Shown here piece by piece: positions 1-10,136 of a stretch of DNA of 64,000 bases (positions within the stretch are counted from its first letter, which is position 1; each line of letters opens with the position of its first letter). Source of the stretch: Atherix ibis (taxonomy: Eukaryota; Arthropoda; Insecta; Diptera; Athericidae); NCBI GenBank assembly GCA_958298945.1, contig OY282609.1:34445212-34509211 (forward strand), written 5' to 3'. A program made the translations under genes and the position numbers. The notes under the pieces were generated by a model. It did not search any database and was not told where the DNA came from. It saw only the letters and a program-made list of their open reading frames with translations.

Positions 1-1357
1 TTAATTAAATTCTCATTAAATAAATTACATTTAATTAAAAAAAACAAACCATCTTTTTTTACTAATTTTCCTTATATATTATTATTATATACTATACGCA
101 TATGTTTAATGAAAGCATTTACTATTAGAATTCGGGATGCGAGGATATCGTACGTGCTGTATTTCTTGTTGAAATAATTTAAAGGAAAACGCACCAAATG
201 TAACGAGTGTAAATTTATTTATGACCTTTTGGCCTTACGTGTAAACATTTTTTCCCTTTAATTTTCTTCGCCCACAAAAAAAAACAAAACCAATTGAGCA
301 AAAATATTTTTTTTTTGGGTGAAAATAATTTTGCGGTTTTATAAAAATCCTCCTCAAAATATACTTGGTAGTACGTTGCCAATCGCAGCTCAATTTGAAT
401 TAATTTATTTTTATTTACGGAATACCAACCAAACAAATACGATAAATTGAAACAAGGAAGAAAATTCACAATCGATACAGATAGGAGAACAAATGCTAGT
501 TGCGAGCAGAATCATTTATTTAGTCAAACAATATAAAAAAATTAGTCCTTAAATCGAATCATGTCACGTTCAACGTAAGAAAAATATTTCGCCCCCCTAA
601 CTGAGACATTATGCGAATTTTGAGCAATTTTTCAAACGTAAATGCGTCCGTCCCAGTAAATTTGTTCCGCTTTACTTTCTTAGGATTTTTTTGTGTGGTG
701 GTGGTAGCTTTTTTGAATTATTTTTATTTTTATTTATTTCATTATATTTTATTAATTTTTTTTTAAATATTTTATTGCTCTATTTTCGATTTGTATGTAG
801 ATATGATAAGAATTTTTTTTTGCGATTTGTCCTTTTTAGTGGTTTTTTTTATTTTTCTACTGTTGTTTTGTAAGAATTTTTGATTTATGTGATCACATCT
901 GCTAACTGACATTCTGAGGTCGTTTAAATAGAAAAACTACCATTCTCCTGCTGCTTCTTACACCCGCTACTATATAAATGCGTTGTCATCATAAGAAAAT
1001 GGAAAAACACAATTTTCGGTTTTATTTGAGCCCATTTTATAGTCCTGTTTGCTCATTGTTTACGTACATATAAATGCTTCGAAAAATTGTTCTCAGCTTT
1101 GTTATGGCTTACCACCAAGTGAACTATAAAATAAATTCACTTCAATTATTTAAGTTATATTATCGATGAATTATATTTATTTTCGTTGGAAAATTATGAA
1201 ATATTTTGAATTTTGTGAGTTGATTTTTAAATAATTTGAATGCAGTCAATTTAACATTAGTATTTGAGCAAATTATATCATTTTTTTTCTCTTATTTTTA
1301 CTAGTATTTGTTTTTAAAGGACCCTCCTTCCTTTTCAATTATCTGATTTTTTTTATA
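1..1357. other. AT-rich non-coding, probably intron or 3' side of side-like gene
   Basis: Long runs of A and T with short spurious open frames on both strands. No splice-bounded exon, RNA gene or recognisable transposon was seen. By position it should be intron or downstream sequence of the minus-strand immunoglobulin gene whose exon lies at 4847-4991; this is inference. Confidence 0.5.
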
Positions 1358-1431
1358 CCAGGCGTATAAGCTTAAATCCGCTGTTTTTAGTCAAAAAAAA
1401 CACATGTTTTTTATATAAAGCAAAAACAAAT

Positions 1432-2446
1432 TTATTCAAAGTACTCTCTCTCGCTAGCTAGACATTTTTCCCATCTCTTGGGCAATTTGTGGATACCACA
1501 CCAAAAAAATTCCTTCTCTGTCGAGGCAAACCACTCATCAATCCATTTTCGGACGTTTTCGTAACAATCGAAGTGCTGCTCAGCGACCGCGTGGCCCATC
1601 GACGAAAACAGGTGGTAGTCGGAAGGAGCCAGGTCTGGAAAATAAGCGGAGTGGAGTAGCACCTTCCAGTTGAGTGTCTCCAAGTATTGTAGTTTCGGAC
1701 CATTTTTGACGTGTGAGATGGTGCGTTGTCGTGGAGGAAAATCAGTTTGTCATATCTTTGTTGATCATGTCATGAATTCGATCAGTTGTTGATGGTAGCG
1801 GTGGGCTTTGATAGTTTCACCAGATTTCAACATCTCATAGTAGACGATACCATGCTGATCCCACCAACCGCACAGCATCGTCTTCCGTCCGAAGCGATTT
1901 GGTCTTGAGGAAGATGTTGATGGTTGGTCGGGATCAACCCATGATTTCTGGCGTTTAGGATTCTTGAAATATATCCACTTTTCATGGCCTGTTATAATCT
2001 GATGCAGGAACGACTTTCTTCTTTGACTAACGAGCAAGATTTCGCATGTGTTTTGACGTCGCTCCATCTGCCTATCGTCCAATTCATGCGGCACCCATTT
2101 TCCGATCTTTTTAATTTTCCCCATGGCACACAGACGCATGAAAATGACTGATTGATTAACATCCAATTGCTCCGCGAGCATTTTTTGCGATTGGGTATCG
2201 TCTTCGTCCAAACGAGCCTGTAATTGATGGTCCTCAACCTTCCTAGGCCGATTTTCACGCTTTTTGTCCCACAAGTCAAAATTTCCGTCTTTGAACCGAC
2301 GAAACCAATCTCGGCACGTCGTTTACGATAAAACACTGTCACTATAGCCATAAGCATTTGCTGCGATTCGGCAGCCGACTTCTTCAAATTGAAGCAGAAA
2401 ACCGAGCTTCCCGCTTATGCTATTTTTCTGGCACAAAACTAGACAT
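1432..2446 (-). pseudogene. mariner transposase, mauritiana type, broken
   Basis: DDE (DD34D) transposase that would cut and rejoin mariner ends in the nucleus. The start ATG is at 2446-2444 and the frame ends in YFE-stop at 1432. The helix-turn-helix half and the motifs MERRQNTCEILL, GHEKWIYF, RPNRFGRKTMLCGWWDQHG, SPDLAPSDYHLFSSMGHA and WFASTEKEFFWCGIHKLP all read as Mos1-family sequence. The last catalytic Asp lies in SPDLAPSDYH. It is not functional: a stop falls after about eight codons (EK-stop), frameshifts split the N-terminal and central parts, and the block with the second catalytic Asp is in another frame from its neighbours. The first catalytic position is preserved in changed context (GHEKW where the family has GDEKW), so the first catalytic Asp is lost. 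Confidence 0.92.
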
Positions 2447-2572
2447 AATCACCAAAGCAAAAATGTATGTTGTTGTACGAAATGGCTGACTATCTGCACT
2501 GATTAATGTTGACAGATGTCAAACTCATAAAAAAAAGTATGGCGTGCCCATGGTAGCTTAATACGCTCACTC

Positions 2573-2822
2573 TATTTAAAAATTTATAAAATCTAAGGGG
2601 TGGTTTACTTGGCTAATGGGTCGATGAAGAACGCAGCAAACTGTGCGTCATCATTTGAACGCATATTACTTCTTCGCTTTTTCAGATCTTTCTAAATGAA
2701 CTTGGAATAAAGCTTGCAACGCGGTAAGTATTTCAACTTTTGACTGTATAGGGGCTTATGTAATTCATTGTACGTAAATAATTGTAGTATATGGTAATAG
2801 TCCTAACCGAATAATTTATAGT
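2573..2822 (+). other. 250-bp foreign insert in mariner, flanked by 32-bp direct repeats
   Basis: Other copies of this mariner run straight through this point. Here a mariner segment is present twice, at 2541-2572 and 2823-2854 (GGCRTGYCCATGGTAGC onward; three differences in 32), and 250 bp of unrelated DNA lies between. The arrangement looks like an insertion with a long target duplication. Its first part is a 5.8S rRNA fragment in + orientation; the rest (2667-2822) I do not recognise. There is no poly(A) tail at either end. Confidence 0.8.
2590..2666 (+). pseudogene. 5.8S rRNA fragment, internally deleted
   Basis: The stretch contains GGGTCGATGAAGAACGCAGC followed by AAACTGTGCGTCATC, the near-universal 5.8S core (the conserved site used for ITS primers), preceded by TCTAAGGGGTGG and GGCTAATGGG, matching the insect 5.8S 5' end with a few changes. 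After GTCATCA it jumps to TTTGAACGCATAT, a later 5.8S motif, so roughly 35 nt between are missing, and the 3' end is absent. It cannot be a working rRNA gene. It is embedded in a mariner and oriented opposite to its transposase. Confidence 0.9.
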
Positions 2823-2897
2823 GGCATGTCCATGGTAGCTTAATACGCTCGCTCACGCCATCTATGACCAAACAGGGATTTAAGCTTATACACCTGG

Positions 2898-4846
2898 TAT
2901 TATTCGCAGATGCGACTTTTTGAAAAATTTATGTAGTGTTATTCTTTTATCGATATGCGAAAGAGCCGAGATTGGTTATCAAAGAGGACTTCATTGGTTA
3001 TTTGACTAGTCCGGATTCTGAAAAGTTTCCTTTCCCAGAATTTTAGAAAGGTCGTTGAGTAGACTAACTTTTCGATGTTTGGCCAATGTGTGGAAAGAAA
3101 TCTTCTTTCGTTGATCCAGTCTATTTGTCTATGCATTGCTAATGATGTTAATTGTCATTTGGTTAGCAAATGAGGCAAGTTCGAAATTACAATCAGCCGT
3201 AACATACATGATCAATATCGATTACAGTTGATGAATCGCATTCTTAGCATTATTAACACATCTTTATATAAAAATTACTCCTTTCTATGGTTAATAGTTT
3301 CCTTTATAAATAATACTAGTTTTCTGTGAGGAAGTCTACCTTAAGCAATCAAATCCAATAATGCTCCTATCGAAACAATAACTCTACCATAATAATTAAG
3401 GAGAGCAGGATGCAATATTTTAATAGTATATAAAATCCGCTCAAGATTTGTGTATATGCTTATATGTCAGGTGGGTTTGACATGTGTCAAGTGAGACTTT
3501 GTAGTCACAAGACCATAAAGCTATTTGGCGACCTATCTGTATTTTACAATAATTAAAAACTCTTGATTGTTGTTCGGATATTTTTTTTTTTTTTAAATTT
3601 CTTTATTATAGTATAAAATAAATTCAAGATTTTTACCGTAGAATATAAATACTCATAGTAACATACATAAACCCAAATTGGAAGTATTTCTATTAACGCA
3701 TTTTATGAGCAAAATTTTTTGTCAAATCACTTTGGAAGCAATTTCATTGTAGATTATTGGTAAACTATTGATTATTGGTAAAAACTATAGTTGTACTCTT
3801 TTTAAAACACTCTTTGATAAATATTTTTAAAACATGCTTTGATAAATATTTTTTTTATATTTTAGCGCAACGTACCTAATTAAACTTAAAAATCTAAAAT
3901 GAGAAATTTTTTAAAAATTGTTCGTCTTTAATATCATACAGACATTTAGTTTTTGGCTATCTCAGCGACCTTGTAGTCTTCGTAAAGTTCTTCGCGATTA
4001 AAGCGTAGATCTTCAAATACAGTTCTTTTGGAAATATTGCATACAAACAAATAAATGATAATATTTGGTGATTGTCTACCCTCGCTACTAAGCTTTTGCC
4101 AATGAAATTATTCAATTAAATTTCAACTAAATATATTTTTTCATTATACGTACTATGCGCTTCTTCATAAAACAAAAATTTTGATTATTTCGGGGAGCTC
4201 TGTTATCGCATATAAGTTATTGGACATATTCTTGATGATACCTTCCTGTTGTAGCACCGAGTTTATTTTTTTTCTTTTGATAAACATAATTTATCCCAGA
4301 AATGAACAAACAAATACTCATTAAAGCTTTAAAATACGAATAAAAATACGATTTGGTTAAATTTTATGAAAACTTTACTGAAATGCGAACAAAGAAAATA
4401 TGCATAGTCGATCGGTTCTTTCAAGCATATTTACCATTAAATTTGGATTCAAATGCAATTTCAAAATTGGGTGCTCGTGAATATTAAATCGGACTGCCCT
4501 TAACCAGGTTTTCCCTTTAGAACCTTTTCTTTTCCTTTTATTTTCCTATGGGATTTAGTTCATAAAATGATGCAGGACTATGTGTTCAAATTCAAATACA
4601 TACGCTACACGCTTTTGTCGTCAAACTTATGAAATATTCATTGAAAAAGTGGTGAATTGTATTTGGACCAGATGAATACAAGAATTGCAATGATTCAAAG
4701 TCATAAAAAGTTGCTGAAAAGCAGCAGGGCCAGGGATATATTGCTAGGGTAACTGACTGAATTTCGGGAGACTACAAATGTAGACCCAAAAAATAAAACA
4801 AAAAACAGAGAAAATAAGCTTCATTCATATATGGGAATATACTTAC
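2898..4846. other. AT-rich non-coding, probable intron
   Basis: Starts just after mariner copy 1 and ends at the donor GTAAGT (4846-4841, minus strand) of the side-like exon, so the right part is intron. Contains a short tandem duplication around 3805-3850 (TTTGATAAATATTTT twice). No further exon recognised. Confidence 0.5.
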
Positions 4847-4991
4847 ACACTACGTTTAGTTTCCATGATGTTTCCAGAAATAGTCCATTTACATTGGGAT
4901 TTTCTGAACGACAAGTTATGGATTTTCCATCGTCATCTGTTGTTGGAACAAAGCTTAGCTCAGATCGTGTTGTATTGTTAAGTACATCGTC
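4847..4991 (-). CDS. Sidestep-family Ig-superfamily protein, internal exon (C-terminal half of an Ig domain)
   Basis: Exon of a cell-surface immunoglobulin-superfamily gene of the Drosophila sidestep (side) family; known members act in motor-axon guidance and partner Beat proteins, so a membrane adhesion or guidance role is inferred. The 48 codons include SELSFVPTTDDDGKSITCRS and ENPNVNGLFLETSWKLNVV, with the second Ig-fold cysteine in ITCRS. Splice acceptor TTTTCAG lies just before 4991 and donor GTAAGT starts at 4846. The exon begins at a codon boundary, matching the phase-0 end of the exon at 20748-20893, and ends with one base of the next codon (probably Tyr, giving VVY). The next downstream exon was not found and must lie left of the window. 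Which side paralogue this is cannot be decided. Confidence 0.92.
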
Positions 4992-6059
4992 CTGAAAATG
5001 AACACCAAATAGAAGCGATATCAATGTATAAGTAGACTTATTTAAAAATTTAAAAAAAAGTAAAACTCCAACTGACTGTGAATAAAATATTATAGTAGTT
5101 TAAATAGAACGTTTTAAATGAGACAGTCAACGTAATACTCTCGATATTAATGGCAATATCCTTTAATATTGTAGTTAAAAAGTTTTTCATGTACATCGAC
5201 CCAGTAATGGAGGAGTATATTTTCTACAATTTAATTGGTCATATGAGGAGGTTTTTGACTTTTTTTTCAAAATATTTTTTTTTTTCTATTTTCCTATTAT
5301 TTCTTTCTTTAAATTGACAGTCAGATTAAAACTTAAAGTCCATGGTTAAATACTTGTTTTCAGTATTGTCCTCGTTACAATTTAAAATATTTTATAATTG
5401 CTCAAAGAACGTTAATCAAATATAAAATAAAAAGAAAATTTGTTACGTATCTTTACTATATCATTTAAACTGAGAATTTCTATAATCTTAAATTTTTTTT
5501 AAGACTTTTCTCAAATACGAAATTTCGTATTAAATTCATGGAGTGGATTATCAACTATGAAAGCACGAAAATATTTAGTTTATATAATAATTTAGTTACT
5601 AAAGCATAAATTAAATGTATCAACTGAAAATATTTGTGTACAAATTTTGTCTTATTTATGACTTTAAGAAAAGGATATCATAATTCATCATTTTCTGAAA
5701 CATATTTTACCTTAAATAGATGTATTAACATAACGGATATATTATTCTAACAGATTGAAATGTAATGTTTGTTTGTTTGTATTTGTTGTCCCTTAGACAC
5801 GAGCCAGGGTCTAAATTTCATAGCACCAAGCAATAGCGACTTCAAATTTCGTGTGAGTGAATGTTACCAGTTTCCTAAACTAGGAAAGTTTATTTCTAAT
5901 AGGTTGGAACGATTAGAGTTAGCTAAATTTTGTAGAGTATGGTTGTTCAAAATATGTGGAAAAGTACAATAAGTAGAACCGTTTTGCAAATCATACTTGG
6001 CATACTCGACACTCCAGTTGTTGAGTAGGCAATGTCGAATCTCGTTAAGTACAGGATCA

Positions 6060-8605
6060 TTCAATGGGCCGCTAATATCGTTGAGGGCAGTTTTTCTTTG
6101 CTGTCAGGAAAAATGATGCAATTGGAATATTAACGGCCGCCTTTATAGCCCCCCCCCCACTCTTAATAATATGGATTTGAGTTCTATTGACCTCAATAAG
6201 TGGTCCGGTGTATCGATTGTGCAAGCGCAAAGATGCTCGAAACGATATTTCGAGTATCAGAGTGAATGAAGGGTAAACGAGCAATTGGGAGGATAGTGTG
6301 AACTTATTAATGGATGAATTCTTTCCTGGAATTGAAAGGCGAGAGGAAGTGTATTTTAGCAGGTAGTACCCCCTGCCTTTTGAATGGCATAAAATTGAAT
6401 GTTCGGTATGGAGCACGAAAGTGAGATGTACCCCAGTAGTAGATGGCGTGACTGGTCAAATGATGAGGAGGATTTGGCGAACTATTCCCGCATATGTAAG
6501 TAGCCTACACTGTGAATGCCTGTAGAGTGGTGCATTTCCGAGTGAATGGAAATTAGGAGACGTGGTTATCCTTTTTTAGTCTCCGGACAGGATACGAACT
6601 GACCCATCCTATTAAAGGCAGATTTGCTTACTGCCAGTATTCGGCAAGGTCCTCGAGCGGATGATGGTACACCGGCTGAATGTGAAGTTGGCAGACCAAT
6701 TTATCCGTGTCTCAGTATGGATTTACGAAAGGTAAATCGACTGAGGACGCTTGGATGTATGTAAGACGGTATGTTGCTGAGAATGGGAGTAAGTACGTAT
6801 ATGGTGGGTTTTTGGATTTCCAGAGTGTCTTAAATTGCCTGGGATGGGATCGCATTATTAGGCGGCTTCAAGAGGTTTCATGTGAAGAAACTTCTCTATG
6901 GCAAAGTTACTTCCATGAAAAGTATGCGAATGTATACGGGGACAATGGGAGGGTTGTTTGCCATATCGTGCGCCGGTCCCGCCATCTCGAATATGATGAT
7001 GAACGGTCTCTTGGTGCAGTTGGAGGAGACCGGTTGCGGAGTGACCGCATATGCTGATGATCTTCTGCTTCGGCTTGAAGGGGGGAGGAGGTATGCGGTA
7101 GAGATAGCGGGAAGCCACTATATGCAGATGGTTTCTTAATGAGGGAATATAATGGGATTGAATGTTTCAGAAAGGAATACTGTATGCATGTTCTTGAAGG
7201 GTTTTTTGGGGCCAGTAGGCTGCCCAATATTTGTTTCCGATACACGCGGAAAGTACGTTACCTCGGATTAAAGGTTGGAGAGAGGCTGAACTTTCGGCCT
7301 CACTTGCAACATCTAAGGCAGCGCGTGGCTAGTTTGGTTGGCATGCTGGTGCGAGTATTTCGCAAAGACTGGGGACTTAGATCCAGAGCGGTGAAAGTCC
7401 TGTTTAAGGGTGTGTTTGTTTCGTATGGAATGTATGCGTCATGTATATTTAGATTAACATTCAGTTCGGCGTTTGGCTTTGTATACATGTTTGAATGTAT
7501 GTAGAACCGTATCAACCGATGCAATGCAGGTTCTCATGGGAGAAATTTCATGGGACCTGGAGGTACTGCGTGGAAGCATGCACTACCGTCTACGGCGGGG
7601 AATTCCGCTTGCTGGGTGTCCGGTTATGAATGAAGACGTTCAGAAACTTAGTCCAAGCCAGCGGCGTGTACTAGTCCTGAATAGAATATACGAAATTTGC
7701 CAACGTCGATGGGATGATGGTGTGAATGGCAGATGGATGCACATGTTCATTTCGGATGTGTACTTTGCATCTGCATATGAATTTGACTTTGGTCTGTATT
7801 TTGGGTATTTACTCACGGGACATGACAGTATGAATGGGTTCCTGTACAGGCGAGGTCTGGCTGCGGAGGCTAGATGCCATTGTGAGGCGGTGGAGAAGAG
7901 TGCAATACACCTTCTCATTGAGTGTCTCCTATACGGGGATTTGCGTAACTTAAGTGTATTTGGAATCTGTTGAATAATGAGAGTATGGACGTGAGTGGAG
8001 TGTTAACTATAAGAGAACGATATGAATGCCTTAATAGATTTGACGTGGCACTTTTTGAGAGGAGAGCGAGAATAATGCGTTAGGAGGCTACAACCGGGTG
8101 AAAGACCAAGGTCGATTCCGGTTGCGTTTTCGGGTCTTGGCGAACCCGCATAACTGAGCTGGCTTAGCGGTGCCTAGGGATTGACAAGATTCCTTACCGT
8201 AGCTCAATGAGCGGTGTACAAACCGAAATACTCTTAAAACAAAAATTGGTACTACTGGAGTCAGCGTGACCCATGGTGTTAGAACACACTGTGCCCGACA
8301 AGGTCGGGTACGGTCTACGGATCGCTGGAACACATTGTGCCATATCGCGTGTACGGTCTTCGTATTGCTGGTGGGAGATACTGGTAATTATCTTGGGCGA
8401 TGTCACTGCTTATGACAGTAGAGGTTTAGATAGGGCTCGCCACTAACAGTTTGAGTAATCAGCTTGTAAATGGTTACTGACTGTAAACTGTCATTAATGG
8501 TGGTGCGTTGATTGAGCGCAACTCAATCCCTATGGCCGTAGGCGACTCGTGATTTTATGTTGAACGACAGATAAGTCACGTTAAACAATATAATATTACT
8601 GACAT
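6060..8605 (+). mobile_element. R1-clade non-LTR retrotransposon, copy A (5' truncated, decayed)
   Basis: Reverse-transcriptase pieces appear in order in shifting frames: a thumb/finger stretch from about 6440 (VDGVTGQMMRRIW, then AFPSEWKLGDVVIL), QYGFTKGKSTEDAW at 6710, motif A-like FLDFQ near 6815, the catalytic TAYADDLLL at about 7044-7070, a thumb region with KVRYLGLKVGERLNFRPHL, and the C-terminal zinc-knuckle-like CHCEAVEKSAIHLLIEC at 7875-7927. A 3' untranslated tail of about 500 bp follows and is shared with the copies at 17515-19004 and 28935-29672. It ends near AATATAATATTACTG. The left edge is a guess. Gag-like ORF1 and endonuclease are not seen. Confidence 0.88.
6707..7973 (+). 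pseudogene. R1-clade reverse transcriptase ORF2, frameshifted remains
   Basis: The ORF2 polyprotein would normally carry endonuclease, reverse transcriptase and a C-terminal CCHC region acting in target-primed reverse transcription. Here the RT domain is split over at least four frames: 6707-7057, 6882-7139 (with the intact YADD at 7050-7061), 7139-7504 and 7473-7973. The motif-A catalytic region reads FLDFQSVLNCLGWDRII, where family members have an AFD-type sequence, so the motif-A region is altered. The last frame ends after the CxC...H...C cluster. Same order and wording recur in the copy at 17519-18383. Confidence 0.88.
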
Positions 8606-9258
8606 CAATAACTGCAAAATCTAAAAATGAAGGTTTTATTAAATAAAAAGCTTACAGTTGAGATAATACACCCACTTAAGAATCACGATGTTAAAATAAC
8701 AAACAACTCAGTTCTCCATTACATACGATATCATTGGTTGAATAGCCACAACCTTGACATTTTGGAATTTTGGTTACGAATCGAACACAATAGGCCGTTA
8801 GTGGATATATTCACATAAATGGGCAAAAATACTCAGTAACCGTTCGAAAATTTTAGACCAAAATCCCAATTACTCATTATTTTATCATTTCTATTAAAAA
8901 CGATAAAACATTTAATTCAAATTTACTTCACCAGTAGAAATTTTCAAATTTTTAGTTTCGTCACACAATAATTTCTTCTCTTATTTCCAAACATTTTCCT
9001 AAATTACTGACGATCATATTCATGACTTTAAATGACGCTTGTTATTGTTATACGCCTAGCCCTGAAATTAGCCCTCCAGGAATCTCCTACATAAAAAAAA
9101 AGACTTCTTTTTATCGGATTTTCGAATATTTTTTACCAATGGTACATAGAAAACTATCAAAGCAATAAATTCATCGCCAAATGGTAATCAAAATCTTTTC
9201 AAAAAGTCGGTAACACATTAGTAGAGCTTGTGAGATGTTTACACAAATCTTATGTATA
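8606..9258. other. AT-rich intron sequence, nothing recognised
   Basis: Between the 3' end of R1 copy A and the TIR of the next transposon. One short open frame (8627-8818, +) has no recognisable similarity and looks accidental. Confidence 0.5.
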
Positions 9259-10136
9259 GAGTTTTCCAATAAGAGTAATAAGATTTTTAAGTAACGTTTC
9301 GGCCATTTGTAATATGTCATGAACTGTCATTTTTTTTCATTGTATTCAGTAATGTTTACAATTTTATCATGGAGAGATATACGCAAGAACAACGTTTACA
9401 AATTATTCAATTTTTTTATTAAAATAATCGTTCTCCAATTGCAACTTTTTTTAAGAAAATCATCTTCTCCGATGAGGCTTACTTTCATCTGAGTGGTGCG
9501 GTAAATAAACAAAACTATCGATTCTGGTGCGAAAAAAATCCACAAATTATTCATGAACACCTAAATTGACAGTTTGGTGTGGTTTTTGGTCTGGTGGAAT
9601 CATCGGTCCGTACTTCTTTCGAAATGAAGCTGGTAACACCGTTACTGTCAATAGAGAGCGGTATAGATCGATGAAAACCAACTTTTTATGGCCGAAATTG
9701 AAAGAAGTTCATCTTAGTAATATCTGATTCCAATAAGACGGGGCTACGTGCCACGTAGCACGTGTAACAACCGAATTATTGCGAGAAAAGTTTGGAGATT
9801 CGATTATTTCAAGAAATTGTGACATTGAATGGCCTCCAATAAGTTGTGATTTAACACCATTAGACTATTTCTTGTGGGTTATTTGAAGTCATTGGTCTTT
9901 AGCAATAAACCAGACTCTCTTCAAGCTTTATAAGTCAATATTGAACGTGCTATTCATGACATACGACTTGATTTAGTGGAAAAAGTGCTCGAAAATTGGG
10001 TTCATCGAATAACGTTTTATTCAGAACTTAATTGTATCGATTGTACTTCACATTAAATAAAAAACATTTGAATTTCCTTAACAATTAGTGTGTTTTTTTT
10101 AAAAAGAAATCATATCACTCTTATTCGAAAACCCTT
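9259..10136 (+). mobile_element. Tc1/mariner-superfamily DDE element (DUF4817-type), internally deleted copy
   Basis: Ends are inverted repeats, GAGTTTTCCAATAAGAGTAA on the left and the reverse of it at about 10116-10136, flanked by TA. Start region reads MERYTQEQRLQIIQF from 9369. It jumps at ATF directly into KKIIFSDEAYFHL, skipping the rest of the helix-turn-helix region. The catalytic-core pieces NKQNYRFWCE, an RTSFEMKLVT-type shifted frame and a YFL-like C-terminus follow with several stops. It is the same family as 60454-61512, which keeps the skipped segment. The deletion joint lies in a T run common to both sides, suggesting a microhomology joint. Confidence 0.88.

Larger units (their letters stand above)
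1358..2897 (-). mobile_element. mariner, mauritiana (Mos1-like) subfamily, copy 1, with 250-bp insert
   Basis: Bounded by inverted termini starting CCAGGYGTATAAGCTTAAAT, each flanked by TA (1356-1357 and 2898-2899), the usual mariner target duplication. The terminus begins CCAGGTGTA like Mos1. It is longer than the roughly 1.3 kb typical of the family because a 250-bp segment sits in the 5' untranslated part (2573-2822). The transposase reads on the minus strand and is broken. Confidence 0.93.

Noticed and set aside
215..469. 84-codon minus-strand frame, considered as the next side-like exon
   Set aside because: The translation has no Ig cysteine/tryptophan pattern, no proline-rich start after VVY, and lacks matching splice borders.
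2590..2666. Functional 5.8S rRNA gene
   Set aside because: It lacks about 35 internal nt and the 3' end, has no 18S/28S neighbours, and sits inside a mariner.
2939..3136. 65-codon minus-strand frame, considered as a side-like exon
   Set aside because: No Ig-like pattern and no phase-compatible splice sites.
5864..6064. Minus-strand frame just left of R1 copy A as a separate gene
   Set aside because: Nothing recognisable; may be the decayed 5' part of the LINE read on the wrong strand.
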